Positions 1-11,826 of a stretch of DNA of 64,000 bases are shown piece after piece (position 1 is the first letter of the stretch; the number at the start of each line of letters is the position of its first letter). A program made the translations under genes and the position numbers. Below the pieces are notes generated by a model that saw nothing but the letters and a program-made list of their open reading frames with translations, was not told the DNA's origin and did no database searches. The DNA lies in contig NC_081844.1 in NCBI RefSeq assembly GCF_963259705.1, positions 26,056,294-26,120,293 of the forward strand. Direction: 5' to 3'. This DNA comes from Myotis daubentonii (Eukaryota > Chordata > Mammalia > Chiroptera > Vespertilionidae).

Positions 1-1514
1 TGTAAGCTTTACAGTTGTTCAGAATTCAACATTAACGATCCAGCATAGGTTGGCTTTTCCTGCAAGGCCATAGGTGTCCACCAGACAACAAATGTAGACT
101 GTCATAGTTGGGCCTGTATTCTGAAGGGTATGCACTGTTCTCCAGATTGCATTTGCTTGAGGTCTAATTTGACTAGTAATCATATCGTCCTATTGATACT
201 ACTACTAATGGGATTCAGATCCCACCGTGACAGCTGCAGTGGCGCAGTGCCAAGGAGCCCCATGTCAGTTTGCTCTTGTACCATCCTCTGCAGTGAGGGC
301 TCTGACCCAGTTCTTCCATGTGAGAATCGGCACTTTCCTCATTTGAGGCAGACTCTGATGTGTGCTGTCACTCAAAACTGAGCCTAATCTCAATGTTTTC
401 AGTTATCTTGTGTTGTATATGATTAAAATTTCTTGTATTTTTTTCTCTCTAATCAATGCTTCTGTACTTTTTAAGGAAATATGAACTGTTTGCCAATCAC
501 TTTTATGCTAATAGCTGTTCCATTTTATTGTTTCCTGAGGATATCTTTAACTATCCCATTGTAATTATGTATTTTCAGATCAACATGTTATCTTTTCCAT
601 TTAATCATATAATCTGAGTCACAATTATGTGTGTATAAATTCAGACATGTTTTCTCAGGGAAATTAAAACTTTTTTATACTTATTTGACACAGACTGCTT
701 TCTTATTTGTTCAAAATATTAAAAACTTCAATCATGTTTTTTCTGTCCCTTCCAGCCAAATACCAACAAAATCACATCTGTGCTAAAAGAGACATGGAAT
801 GGAATGAATACGAATAATAACAATGACCACAAACCATAAATAGCTGTAGGGTGTGACAGTAACAGCACACTGAAAGGGTTTGTTGTTGTATTTTGCCTTG
901 TGATAGATCATTTATTTGCTATTGAGGGAAGCCAGACATTTTTCTGCATTGGATTCTGTGAGGAAATGAACTTAATTCTACATTGGGTGGTGATGCTAAT
1001 TTTTATTTAAGAGGCAGGAAAAAATAAAGTCATGCTAACCTTGAATTGTAGGAAAAAAAATATTAGTGAAGAAAGGGGAGTTTTGTTATTTTTATTCTTT
1101 GGAAACCTGTTCTCTTTCATCAGGTATACAGACATGAATGCCTTTGCTTCTGTCTTGATTCATGGAGGTCATGGAGTAGCTCTGTGATGATGGACATTTT
1201 CTTTTCCACAACGTATCTCTAGGCCTGGCAGGTAGTGCAAGGCCTTTAACCAAGTGTCTGGAATAGCTTTTGCCTTTCTTGTTATCTCAATACTGAAATA
1301 TTTCCTAGAGGGTACTGGTGCATTTCCAAAAAGTGATATGTCTATGATTTCTAATCATTTACTCCTTGAATAGTTATCTTTTTTATGAATCAACTGAAGT
1401 TCATAAATTTAGGAATATGTTCAAAGAATTCAAACCAAGCAGGAAAACAAAGTCAGAGTCTCTTTTCCAAAGAAACTGTTCTTAGTGATAGAGTATGACT
1501 TTCTTTTACTTTTT
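1..1514. other. Left copy of duplicated segment, unclassified part
   Basis: AT-rich, non-coding sequence that matches 55637-56900 in the same orientation, with many substitutions and a few indels. The right copy lacks roughly 100-250 bp of what is seen at about 770-1085. No long conserved reading frame, splice pattern or repeat terminus is visible, so the origin of this stretch is not assigned. Confidence 0.7.
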
Positions 1515-1733
1515 TTAAAAAATATATTTTTATTGATTTCAGAGAGGAAGGGAGATTGTGAGAGAGAGAGAGAAACATGAATGATGAGAGAGAATCATTG
1601 ATCGACTGCCTCCTGCACGCCCCCTACTGGGGATCAAGCCTGCAACCCAGGCATGTGTCCTTAAACCAAATCGAACCTGGGACCCTTCAATGCACAGGCC
1701 TACTCACTAAACACTGAGCCAAACCAGCTAGAG
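1515..1733 (-). repeat. Ves SINE, antisense, split by SPIN
   Basis: Reverse complement of the bat tRNA-derived SINE: an A-rich tail on the left, then the CT-rich tail region, and the tRNA-like head (GCTCAGTG box A region) at the right end. A SPIN element sits in its 5' end, so the last bases of the SINE reappear after 1933. The right-hand duplicate holds the same SINE at 56901-57352. Confidence 0.85.
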
Positions 1734-1933
1734 CAGTGGTTCTCACCCTGTGGCTCGCGATCCCTTTCACAGGGGTCGCCTAAGACCATCGGGAAACATA
1801 TAATTACATATTGTGTTTGTGGTTAATCGCTGTGCTTTAATTATGTTCAATTTTTAACAATGAAATTGGGGGTCACCACAACATGAGGAACTGTATTAAA
1901 GTGTTGCAGCATTAGGAAGGTTGAGAACCACTG
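1734..1933 (+). mobile_element. SPIN-like non-autonomous hAT transposon
   Basis: About 200 bp bounded by terminal inverted repeats CAGTGGTTCTCA and TTGAGAACCACTG and flanked by a perfect 8-bp duplication AGCTAGAG (1726-1733 and 1934-1941). The interior (TCACAGGGGTCGCCTAAGA) is that of SPIN, a hAT family known to have been horizontally transferred among tetrapods. It has no coding capacity. It is absent from the matching site in the right duplicate (near 57340), so it inserted after the duplication. Confidence 0.9.
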
Positions 1934-1966
1934 AGCTAGAGCGTTCTTGTATGTTTTGTTTTGTTT

Positions 1967-2109
1967 TTTAAATAATTGGTAGAGAGAGGGAGAAACAGTA
2001 CTCTGTTCTACTTATTTCTACATTGGTTGATTTTTGTGTGACCTGGGATTTAACCTGCTACCTTGTCATGTTGGATGATGCTGTAACCAACTGAGCTACC
2101 TGGCCAGGG
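1967..2109 (-). repeat. Old Ves-type SINE, antisense
   Basis: Diverged tRNA-derived bat SINE in reverse orientation, ending with the GAGCTACCTGGCCAGG head. A matching copy is present at 57363-57525, so it predates the segmental duplication. Confidence 0.7.
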
Positions 2110-2159
2110 TGAAGACAACATGGTGATCCACTACATCTCATTCTGGAAAAGGTAAAGGT

Positions 2160-2380
2160 TGGGCCTGGGTGGTGTGGCTGCGTGGTTTGAGTGTTGACCT
2201 ATGAACCAGTAGGTCATGGTTTGATTCCCAGTCAGGACACAAGCCTGGCCTGCAGACTTGATCCTCAGTAGGGGGCGTAGAGGAGTCAGCCAATCCATGA
2301 TTGTCTCTAGTCATTGAAGTTTCGATTTCTCCTTTTCCTCTCTGAAATCAATTTAAAAAAACACATTTAAATAAAAGAAA
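2160..2380 (+). repeat. Old Ves-type SINE
   Basis: Diverged sense SINE: tRNA-like head with GTGGCTGCGTGG, a degenerate box B (GGTTTGATTCC), a C/T-rich tail and an A-rich end. Shared with 57577-57795 in the right duplicate. Confidence 0.75.
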
Positions 2381-2560
2381 AAAGGTAAGGGTTTAGAAGA
2401 ACCTCTAACAAATCCATATAAACAGCCACCACGAATGTGTTCTTTTGAATTGATGGAATGTTTTCCATCATCTTGGTGGTGTTAACTGCATTCATAAAAA
2501 CTCATAATTGCTCTAGAAACTGTATGTGCAAATATTAAAAACAATGAAAAATAACAAAGT

Positions 2561-2746
2561 GGTCCTAGCTGTTTTGCCTCAGTGGCAAGAACATCATCCT
2601 GCAACTGAGGTGACCGGGGTCCAATTCTAGTCAAGGGCACATGCCCGAGTTGTAGGCTCCATCCTCAGGAGGCAGTTGATGAATGATTCTCTGATCATGA
2701 ATATTTCTATCTCTCCCTCCTCCATCTTCTCTGAAATCAATAAAAG
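2561..2746 (+). repeat. Ves SINE interrupted by a Helitron
   Basis: Sense SINE whose A-rich tail is cut at 2746 by a Helitron and resumes at 3280-3302 (TATATCTATAAATAAATAAA). The matching SINE at 58191-58413 has an uninterrupted tail. Confidence 0.85.
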
Positions 2747-3279
2747 TCCTATATAATAAAGAGGTAATATGCAAATTAATGCCCACGAGATGGCTGTCTT
2801 TGACCAGCCCGGCAAGGGGTTAGTGTGGGATTATAAAACAACTGAACAGCAGACTGCGTGGGGCGATCGGGCTGGTGGTTGGTGGTGGGAGTGAGGGGTA
2901 ACCAGGCTGGTGGGGGGGCAGTGAGGGGAGACTAGGCCGACAGAGCAGGGGGCAATTGGGAGCTACCAGGCCAGCAGGGGGGGGGGGGAGTTGAGAGTGA
3001 CCAGGCCAGCAGTTAGGAGCGATTAGGCTTGCACGCAGAGGCAGTGAGAGGCTATCAGGCTGGCAGGGTGGCGGGTAAGGAAGGGCAGTTAGGGGTGACC
3101 AGGCAGGCAGGTGAACGATTAGGAGCCAGCAGTCCAGGGTTGTGAGAGTGATGTCTGACTGCCTGTTTAGGCCCTATCCCTGGCAGTAGGACATTCCCCC
3201 GGGGTCCCGGATTGGAGAGAGCGCAGGCTGGGCTGAGGGTACCATTCCCCTGCACAAATTTCGTGCACTGGGCCTCTAC
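2747..3279 (+). mobile_element. HeliBat-like non-autonomous Helitron
   Basis: Starts with TCCTATATAATAAAG and ends with the hairpin region CAAATTTCGTGCACTGGGCC followed by CTAC, a one-base variant of the usual CTAG. There is no target-site duplication, as expected for rolling-circle insertion. The interior holds diverged G-rich units of about 35 bp (GGCAGTTAGGGGTGACCAGG-like). The right duplicate (near 58388) has an intact empty site, so this copy is younger than the duplication. Confidence 0.85.
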
Positions 3280-3302
3280 TATATCTATAAATAAATAAAT
3301 AA

Positions 3303-4900
3303 AATGGCAAAAGTATATCCTCTTGCTGGGAGGATGTTAAACTGTCCTGAACTTGGAGCACTACATGTAAAACACTTCCTTCTCCCACCTCAGGATTCTT
3401 ATAAAGAACAGAGGTCTGGGGGAGGACACAACAGGATTGAATTTCAGGAAGCACCCTCTCAGGCAACCTCCGCCCTCATTCACACAACTGATGAGACAGT
3501 GATAGGCTCCTGGCCCCCACCTTTGAGGTGACGCCAGGGTTCTAGAGTCCTATTCAGGAAATGAGATGATCTGAAATGGGGAAACCAACTGGTCTGCACA
3601 GGTGAGGTCAGCCTGGGAATGTCCTAATCTAATCCTTGGTCATCAGCAGGCCTTGAGCCTGTTTCCAGCTTTTAAGTTTCCCATCTCAAGCTGACTCTGC
3701 CTGCTCTCTGGGTAACGTGTTTATAGGCAACGTCAGTCCGACTCTGGAAATTTTTCTGTTGCCACCTCAGGTGACTGTGGTGAAACAGTGATAGAACCCA
3801 GAGCCCATGTCATGAGGGCAGGCCCCTCAAACACAGAGATCCCCACTGTTGCGTGACCATCACTCCTGTACCAAGAAGCACGTTGCACAGGAGTCTCAAA
3901 CCCCCCAACAATGTGAAAAGGAGATGCCCTGGCTGTCCTAGCTCTTGGAGTCCCTCAGGAGCTAGGCCATCTCTAAAGAGCCTTCCCTGAGTCCTGCGGG
4001 TTATTCCACTCTGGTTTCAGAAGGGAAGAGGCTGACCACACCCGGCCCCCTCTCCTCAGTGCTGCCTCCAGCATGAGTGCGGAGCCCGCCCACCACATCT
4101 GGTGCCTACTCTTCTGGAACAGGACTCCCCCTGCAGAATGTCAGCCCCATGGGCTGTGGGAAATAACATCCCAGCCAGGAAATCAGCATCCCAGTGGGAT
4201 ACCCCCTCACCTCACTTGGCTCCCAGAATGCAGTGCAGCACCACTCCTAATAAGGGGCTGAGAATGCCAAGTATTTTGCCTCTTCCCTGAAGTGAGCAGG
4301 CACAGGAGGTGGCTCCTGGTCTCTTTGCTGGAGCCCTGTCCCTGTTCTTGCAGGAAGAGTGAGAAATGAGCCCAAACTCCTCCATGGTCTTACAACAGCT
4401 TCCCGTGTTTTCCTGGGTCCCCAAGGTCAGCTGTCTATGGTTCAAGGTCCCCAGGCTACCACCCATCCCCATCAAGGCACATTCAGTGAGGGGCAGAGAT
4501 GAAAGGCTGGGTGAGGACAGGCTCAGGGGGACTGACCCAGGGAGACCAGTGCACAGGGGAGACCTCAGGGAGGTGGGGGACACCTTGCCCATGAACCTGC
4601 AGCTGAGGAGTTGGCAGCTGAGTGAGGACACGCAACCCTTTGTTGTCTCTCTGAGCTTCCAGTGGGGAAGCAAAGTGAGGAAGGGCCCGTGCTTTGTATC
4701 TATTGAGATGATCTTGCAGTTTTTGAGGTTTATTCTATTAACAGTATGTTATATTAATTCATTTCCAGATGCAAAACCAACCCTCTCTCCTGGGTTAAAT
4801 CTCACTTGGTCATGGTGTATAGGTCATGTTATATATTGCTCAGTTCAGTTTGTTTGTATTTCGTTAAGGCTTTTGCATCAATATTAAAAACTAGTCTGTG
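3303..4900. other. Left copy of duplicated segment, unclassified part
   Basis: Closely matches 58414-60006, by eye around 95% identical over long stretches such as 3410-3650. Two overlapping open frames on opposite strands near 4212-4887 are present, but they carry no recognisable domain and are not maintained as the same frames in the other copy. No terminal repeats were identified; it could be an old LTR or unique DNA. Confidence 0.6.
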
Positions 4901-5121
4901 ACCCTAGCCAGTTTGGCTCAGTAGACAGAGCATCAGCCTGTGGACTGAGGAGTCCTGGGTTGGATTCTGGTCAAGGGCACATGCCCGGGTTGTGGGCTCG
5001 GTTCCCAGTGGGGGACATGCAGGAGGCAGCTGATCAATGATTCTCTCTCATCATTGATGTTTCTATCTCTCTCTCTCTCTCCCTCTCCCTTCCTCTCTGA
5101 AATCAATTTAAAAAATTTTAA
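4901..5121 (+). repeat. Ves SINE
   Basis: Sense copy with head CCTAGCCAGTTTGGCTCAG, a TCAAGGGCACATGCC block, a CT-rich tail and an AATCAATTTAAAAAA end. The right duplicate has it at 60008-60446, split there by a hAT MITE. Confidence 0.85.
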
Positions 5122-5880
5122 GTGGTCCCTATGTAATGTATTATAATGTATTATATAATGTAAAATTATTACATATAGTGTGTATCTATGTGTATCTGAG
5201 TATATCCTGAGTATCTGTACTAATAATAGCGTAGGGTCATCATGACCTAAATGACCAGACGATCGGACACCACGAAGTGTATAGAGCACCTCTCAGTCCC
5301 TCCCCCACGACCCACAGGCTCCTATCACAGCAAGGCTGGGGGCAGACTAGCAGGCATGGCGGAGGAGGGGGGGGGGCGGGGGAACGGGGGACTGGGAGGG
5401 TGGTGCAAAGCAAGTGTGGCAGCTGCAGAGCAGGTCCAGAAGAGGCCTGGAGAGAGAGGCAAGGCCTGATCCGCAGTCGCTGTAGAGGCTGTGGATCAGG
5501 CCCAGAGATAGTCAGGGAGAGAGACACAGCTGTCAGCTGGGGTTCTGGGTTTCCCAGAAGAGCCAAAGACTGCCTAAGAGGCAGAGCTTTTGACACTGAC
5601 TGGCATAGGTACCGACCAATCAGAACCTAATATGGGTGAACTGCGAAGACAGAACCTAAGGTGGGGACTGAGGAGGGGTTTTAAGGGCAACAGCTGTTTG
5701 GTGTAAGGTGTAAGAAAGCTGTTCTATTTTTTAATAACCGGTTTGGCAGTATAGTGCATATGGCTGGCTATCAGTCCAGATATAGGGATTATGTATTTTT
5801 GTCTGCAAAGAGCATCTCCTCCTTCTGAAAAAGGCTCCCCGCCCCCCACCCATTTAAGCAATCCTATCCTATATAATCAG
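5122..5880. other. Left copy of duplicated segment, GC-rich unclassified part
   Basis: An AT-rich start (5122-5230) leads into a GC-rich block with a poly-G run near 5368-5377 and a CCAAT box in GACCAATCAG near 5615. It matches 61585-62432 apart from an 88-bp tandem duplication there. No gene is apparent. It resembles a promoter-like repeat, but this is not established. Confidence 0.5.
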
Positions 5881-6392
5881 TCTATACAAATAAAAGGGTA
5901 ATGTGCTAATTAGACCTGGTCGACCAGCCATCTTCTGGATGTCCGACTTCCTTCTGGACAAAGCCATGGTGGTGGGGGCCAAGGCAGAGGCAGTTAGGGG
6001 CTATCAGTCCAGCAGGAGAGGGCAGTTGGGAGCGATCAGTCCCGCAGGGGAGGGCAGTTGTGGGCGATCAGGCTGGCAGGCGAGGGCAGTTTGGGGCAGT
6101 CAGATCGGCATGGGAGAGCAGTTGGGAGTGAGCAGGCTGGCAGGGGAGCAATTAGGGGTGATCAGACAGGTATACAGAGGTGGTTAGGGGCAATCAGGCA
6201 GGCAGGCAGGTGAGCAGTTAGGAGTCAGCAGTCCCAGATTGAGAGAAGGATGTCCGACTGCCAGTTTAGGCCCCATCCCACAGGGGCCTAATCCAGCAGT
6301 CAGACATCCGTCAAGGGGTCCCCGATTGGAGAGGGTGCAGGCTGGGCTGAGGGAACCCCTCCGTGCATGAATTTTGTGCACCAGGCCTCTCG
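5881..6392 (+). mobile_element. HeliBat-like Helitron, shared by both duplicates
   Basis: Begins TCTATACAAATAAAAGGGTA and ends TTTTGTGCACCAGGCCTCTCG, with CTCG for CTAG. The interior has diverged units of 30-40 bp containing GGCAGTTGGGAGCGATCAG. The same element is at 62433-62888 at the matching position, so the insertion predates the segmental duplication. Confidence 0.85.
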
Positions 6393-7290
6393 TGTATATA
6401 TAATGTAGAATTAGTATACGTAGTGTATGCAGTATATTTATATAGTATTGGTAGTATATAGCACAGTAGTGTATCTTAGCATATATTTTGGATAATTAGA
6501 ATATATTATATAATTAACATATAATTTATTTTACAGGGTGGCATATAGCATAATTTTACAGAATAGTATTGCAGTCTTCTCAGCCTACAGGGTAGCAGGG
6601 GTCATTTCCATGTCTGTGCACAGAAGTATTAAAAAGCCTATTACATCCTCCCAGGAAGCACAGGGACACCTCACTGTCTTGATACTACAACTTCAGGTTC
6701 CCTCACCCCCTGTTTTTCCCTCTGCTTCTGAGTGCACCTGAAGTGTCAGTATGTTTCAGAAACTTTCACCAATTTATGTGGCTGTGATTGAAATGAAGCC
6801 CTGCGGTTTAATTTGTCCCATATTCAGAGACGGGTGACATTCTCTTCTTTATGAGTAATATGAGCAGGGTTATTCCAGAGCGCTAAAACCCTAAGGGTGA
6901 TCTTCAATTAGGAGTTCTTGCTCTTGGTGCCAGAGAGCTAGACCATTGGCAATGGCCTAAAAGTTGTAAAAATGTGCAGATGGGGTCAACTATTAGCCAG
7001 GGCATTGTGTTTCATGATTGCCGGGAGGTGACTAATCTTGCTGTTCATTGGGTCCCATTTCAGACCAAGGATGGCTGGATTAGGGACAGATGCAGCAGCT
7101 CTCCAGGGATCTCTTCTCCATCATGTGTGCTGGTGGCACAGCACCATGGACATGAAAATTAGACCAGGATTTATTTTTAAATGAATGAGAGAGGAAAAGC
7201 ATATTTCAAAACATCTCGTGTGCATATCAAAGTGGAGAGACGCTGCAATCTTTTACAGCTAGGGTTTAGGATCTGAACCCTAATCTATCA
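6393..7290. other. Left copy of duplicated segment, unclassified part
   Basis: AT-rich at 6393-6540, then moderately GC-rich non-coding DNA that matches 62889-63690. Near 7195 the two copies part: about 350 bp present here (7205-7558) are missing on the right, where the LTR sequence follows at once. Confidence 0.6.
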
Positions 7291-7910
7291 CCAATGGATT
7301 TCATGTAACCCACTTGGGTCTTCTCTTTTGATTGCAGTGTATAAAATAACGTACCAAACTGCCATTTTTCCGGAACAATATCTCAACCCACTGACATTTT
7401 GCTTCCTGACATGAACTCATAAAAATTCTCTATCGGTTTGAATGACTCTTACATTGATGGGATCCAGTTTTCAGTTAAATCTCATTATTTCTGGATTAAA
7501 CAACGTAACTGTGGTAGCAGCAGAAATGGCACCAAGTGTCTCTGACTGGGCTCAGAACAAATGTGGGTTCAGCAGCCTGGGTACTTGGGTTCTGGCCAGA
7601 AAAGAATTCAGAGCAAGACCCAAAGTGTAAGAGAACATTTACTGAGTAAATTACAGAGGTAGAAGTAATTCTTAGAAGAAATGGGCTTAGGAAAGGCATT
7701 AAGAAGGTAATAGAAGGGTCCTTGGAGCTTGGGAGTGCAAGCTAATGGTAATCTGCCTGGGGTAGGGGTCAAAGGGGGGTGGGACAGAGATGGAGGGGAA
7801 AGAAAAAGGTACAGGTGTGCTCCAGGGAGGGAAATCTCACTGGGTCCTTCTTTCTAAAGGTTTTAAGGGTGGAGATTTCAGGGGAGGTCCCAGGGGAAGA
7901 TCTGAATGGA
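7291..7910 (-). mobile_element. ERV LTR and adjoining sequence, antisense, truncated
   Basis: 7540-7910 is the U5/R part of an ERV-type LTR read in reverse. It is homologous to 21767-22425 (-), 63705-64000 (-) and 52754-53647 (+), where the polyadenylation signal AATAAATG can be seen. 7291-7540 matches the sequence next to the second copy (20534-20591 and 21576-21766), so it is probably retroviral leader. The U3 end is missing; a Helitron follows directly. Confidence 0.6.
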
Positions 7911-8532
7911 AAAACTGCCCTCTCCTGCCAGCCTGGTCACCCCCAACTGCCCTCCCCTGCAAGTCTGGTCATCCCCAAACTGCCATCCCTTGCAGGCCTA
8001 GTCATCCCCAACTGCCCTCCCTTACCAGCCTGGTCATCCCCAATTACCCTCCACTGCCGGCCCAGTCACCCCTAACTGCCCTCCCCTGCAGGCCATCTTG
8101 TGGTGACCATCTTGTGGCCACATGGGCTCTCACCCATGCTCCAGTACAGTGTTCTACCCCAGTGTACTGCGCTGGCTTCCCAGAACTGGGGGAAAGAATA
8201 AAATGGACCCACAGGAAGTTTAAGCTTGCTTCCTCATCACCTCTGTGAAGACTGACAGCAGGGAGGAGGAAGTCCTCCTCCCCACTGCAGGGTCAACTGC
8301 TGAGAGAGGCGCCCCCCCATGGTGGCAGAGCAGGAACGCCCCGGCGACCGGAGCAAGCCAGAGCCCCATACACTCTGGGCACCTCTGGGCCTATCTCAGC
8401 GACAGCAGAGGCAGAGGGAGGGGGAGCCCGCAGGGTTCCTCCAGGCCACAGCCTCCATCTTTGTGGCTATGGGCACCGCCATTTGTCATTGAGTGACAGT
8501 CAATTAGCATATAATGCTTTTATTAGTATAGA
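7911..8532 (-). mobile_element. Helitron, antisense, 3' end missing
   Basis: The right boundary reads TTTTATTAGTATAGA, the reverse complement of the Helitron 5' end TCTATACTAATAAAA. The left part is a tandem array of units of about 35 bp (CTGGTCATCCCCAACTGCCC type, 7915-8090). No CTAG-type 3' hairpin is seen at the left border, so this copy is 3' truncated. 8533-8610 is a scrap of old L1 3' UTR. Confidence 0.7.
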
Positions 8533-8610
8533 TATAGGGTAGGATATTTCCTGTGCTGTACCTTACATCTCCCTGACTATTTTGTAATTACCAATTTGTA
8601 CTTCCTTTTT

Positions 8611-8815
8611 AAAAAATACATTTTTATTGATTTCAGAGAGGAAGAGTGAGATAGGAACATCAATGATGACAGAGAATCATTGATTGGCTGTCTTCTGCAC
8701 GCCCACTACTGGGGATCGAGCCCACACCTGGGTATGTGACCTTGACTGGAATTGAACCTTGAACCCTTCAGTCCACAGGCCGATGCTCTATCCACTGAGC
8801 CAAACCAGCTAGGGC
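8611..8815 (-). repeat. Ves SINE, antisense
   Basis: Full-length copy flanked by a 14-bp duplication TGTACTTCCTTTTT (8597-8610 and 8816-8829), proving a separate retrotransposition event. Confidence 0.9.
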
Positions 8816-8829
8816 TGTACTTCCTTTTT

Positions 8830-10975
8830 TTAAAAAAATAATTCTTTATTGTTGAAAGCATTACATATGTCACCTTTCCCACCCCATTAACCCCATCCAG
8901 CTGTCTCCTGGCCTCCTCCACTCTACCCCCCACCCTAGGTGTTCAGTACCCTATTGTCTGTGTCCATGGGTTATGCATATATGCATGCAAGGTCTTTGGT
9001 TGATTACCTCCCACCCACCCTCCCCCTCCTTTCCCCTGAGATTCCGCACTCTCTTCCATGCTTCCATGTCTCTGGATCTACTCCTTTTATCAATTCTGAA
9101 TGATAGCTTTGCTGGGTAAAGTAATCTTGGTTGTAGGTTCTTGCTATTCATCACTTTGAATATTTCTTGCCACTCCCTTCTGGCCTGCATAGTTTCTGTT
9201 GAGAAATCAGCTGACAGTCATATGGGTACTCCCTTGTAGGTAATTGACTTTTTTTCTCTTGCTGCTTTTAAGATTCTCTCTTTGTCTTTTGCTCTTGGCA
9301 TTTTAATTATGATGTGTCTTGGTGTGGTCCTCTTTAGATTCCTTTTGTTTGGGGTTCTCTGTGCTTCCTGGACTTGTAAATCTATTTCTTTCACCAGGTA
9401 GGGGAAGTTTTCTGTCATTATTTCTTCAAATAGGTTTTCAATATCTTGCTCTCTCTTCTTCTGGCATCCCCATAATTCGGATGTTGGTATGCTTGAAGTT
9501 GTCCCAGAGGCCCCTTACACTATCTTCATATTTTTGGATTCTTTTTTCTTTTTGTTTTTCCGGTTGGGTGTTTTCTTGCTTCTTCGTATTTCAAATCGTT
9601 GACTTGATTCTTGTGACCTTCTAGTCTGCTGTTGGAACTCTGTATAATATTCTTTATTTCAGTCAGTGTATGCTTAATTCCTAGTTGGTCCTTTTTCATA
9701 ACCTTGAGGGTCTCACTAGATTTCTTGAAGGTCTCACTAAGTTTATCAGCAGTGTCTAGAGAATTCTTGAAAGACCTTAAAATTGTGGTTTTGAACTCTA
9801 TATCGAGTAATTTGCTTTCCTCCATTTCTCTCATTTGTGACCTGTTTCTTTGTCTCCACATTTTTTATGCTTCCCTGTGTTGATAGAGTGGCTTTCTGTG
9901 CTAGGTATCCTATAGGGCCCAGTGGCTCAGTCTCCCAAATTACCTGAGGTGGACACTCTTGGTGCACCCCTCTGTGGGCTTTGTGCACAGTCTTGTTGTA
10001 GTTAAGCCTTGATTGTTGTAGGTATCACTGGGAGAAATTGACCTCCAGGCCAAATGGCTGTGAGAATCAGCTGTGTCTGCAGTGGGAGAACTTCTGTGCT
10101 GGAGACGCCCCTCAGGGTCAAGACTTGCTTCAGTGGGGCTTTGGTGCTCACTGAGTCTGCCCCCTGAGTGTGTCCCTTATGGATCTGAGGAGTTGTAATC
10201 TGGATGGTCCCACTCTGACCACTGGGTACACTGGTTCTTGGATCTCTAAAGAGGTGCTAATTTAGACTCTGCCTGAGGCTACCCAGCCGGATCCCAGCTG
10301 TGAAGCAATGCAAACTGCTGTGGGGCCTTGGGCCTTCTTTTGGAAGTTCTGGGTGTGTCTGGCCCAGCTGCAGTTTGTTAGGTAATTTTCAGATTGCAAA
10401 GGGCCAGGCCTTTCATATGCAAAAGCCTCTGTGCACAGCTTGGGTGGGGCAGGGTCTCTGGGGATCAACAGGGAGGAGCTAGCAGCTATGGCTGCTCCTC
10501 AGTCCTACCCTAAGATGCCCCGCATCTCAGTGTCCCGGTAATCACTGCAAGTACCTCTGAGAGAAAGCTGCCCTTGAGTTCCGAGCGATGCCAGACAGTC
10601 CAGTTTCTCCTGTATGAGCCTGGGTCCCCAGAGACTCACCCAGAACTGGAGTTCAGAGCAGTCTGGAGCTTGAGACTCCCTCCTGATTGAAAAAGACAAC
10701 TGTGTCCTCAGCTGCCAGCCCTTTCCACGTGCCCTGTGTCCTCAGTTGCCAGCCCTTTCCGAGTGCACCTCCGTACCTCTGCACTTTACTACCTCACCTC
10801 ATCTGAGTCTCAGTGTGCTTTTCTCTTTCCTTCTAGTTGTAGAATTTTTACTCAGCCAGCCTTCCTGTAGTTCTGGATGATGTCTGTTTCGTCTTTTAGT
10901 TGTATTTTTGAAGTGGTTGTGTGAGCCAGCAATTTCCGGTGTTGACCTATGCTGCCATCTTGGTTTCTCTCTAGG
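8830..10975 (-). mobile_element. HAL1/L1-derived element without ORF2, antisense
   Basis: Read on the minus strand it has a 5' UTR (about 10975-9870), an ORF1 region (about 9860-9080; fragments include RHIIIKMPRAKDKERILKAA and the C-terminal QARREWQEIFKVMN) and then an L1-type 3' UTR (about 9060-8830) ending in AATAAAGAATTATTTT. No reverse-transcriptase or endonuclease sequence lies between ORF1 and the 3' UTR. ORF1 is broken by stops and frameshifts. The 5' UTR and ORF1 match 40055-41390, but the 3' tail differs. Confidence 0.75.
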
Positions 10976-11218
10976 TTTCATTTTTTTGCACACGTTTTCC
11001 AATTTTCCCAACAGCATTTATTGAATACACTGTTTTTACTCCATTGTGTGTACTTGTCTCCTTTGTCATATATTAATTTACCATATAAGTGTGGACTTAT
11101 TTGTGGGCTCTCTGTTCTCTTCCATTGTTCTATATGTCTGTTTTTATGCTGGTACCATTCTGGTTTGATTACTATAGCTTTGTAGTATAGTTTGATATCA
11201 GTTAATGTGGTATCTCTG

Positions 11219-11745
11219 ACTGTAATGGGGCGACCTGTGGAGACGACCAGCAGGGACTCAGATCAAGATTCAGGAGCCTTTATTAAGCTGGCCAGCGACT
11301 ACAGTTACAGCACCCTGCCGAAACAAAGGCTGAACTGCAGTGCCAACTACAGGAGTTACAGCGTTTTTATTTGCAAAAACCACAAAGTTAGTTACAAAGC
11401 CTTGTTTACACAATTTGTTCCCGACACAGTACAGCATCAGTACAGTGTCCACCTTCCTATCTATGTGTTCTAGGAACAGAGAGCACAGCGTGCCATGCCT
11501 GGCCGAAGCGCCAGATATGCAGCCCAGCACCTCCGGGCCTTCTGAGAAAGAAGGCCTGTGTGCTGGGAAGGGGCCATGAGACCACATTCCAAGGCCTGGC
11601 CTGGTGTCAGCACTGAAAACTCTGTCTGGGGCATAGTTTATGGCCTCTCTGGAATAGGAGTAGTCCTATTTTCCTTATTATTTAAGACAGAAGCCAGAAT
11701 AGCAGGGTTAAAATTTCAAACAGCAGTTTTTATATAAGATGGATA
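11219..11745 (-). mobile_element. Solo ERV LTR, antisense, inside L1
   Basis: A foreign block splits the L1 ORF2 homology. In reverse orientation it contains AATAAAGGCTCCTGAATC, a polyadenylation signal followed by an R/U5-like stretch, and its ends are close to TG...CA. The exact borders and target duplication are not certain. No coding sequence. Confidence 0.55.
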
Positions 11746-11826
11746 CTTCAGACTTTGTTATTCTTCCTCAAGATAGCTATGGTTATTTGGGGTCTTTTGT
11801 GGTTCCATATAAAATTTTGAATTACT

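Noticed and set aside
4212..4887. Overlapping 153- and 173-codon frames on opposite strands
   Set aside because: The corresponding frames in the right duplicate (59321-59729) are shifted and of different length, so there is no sign of coding constraint.
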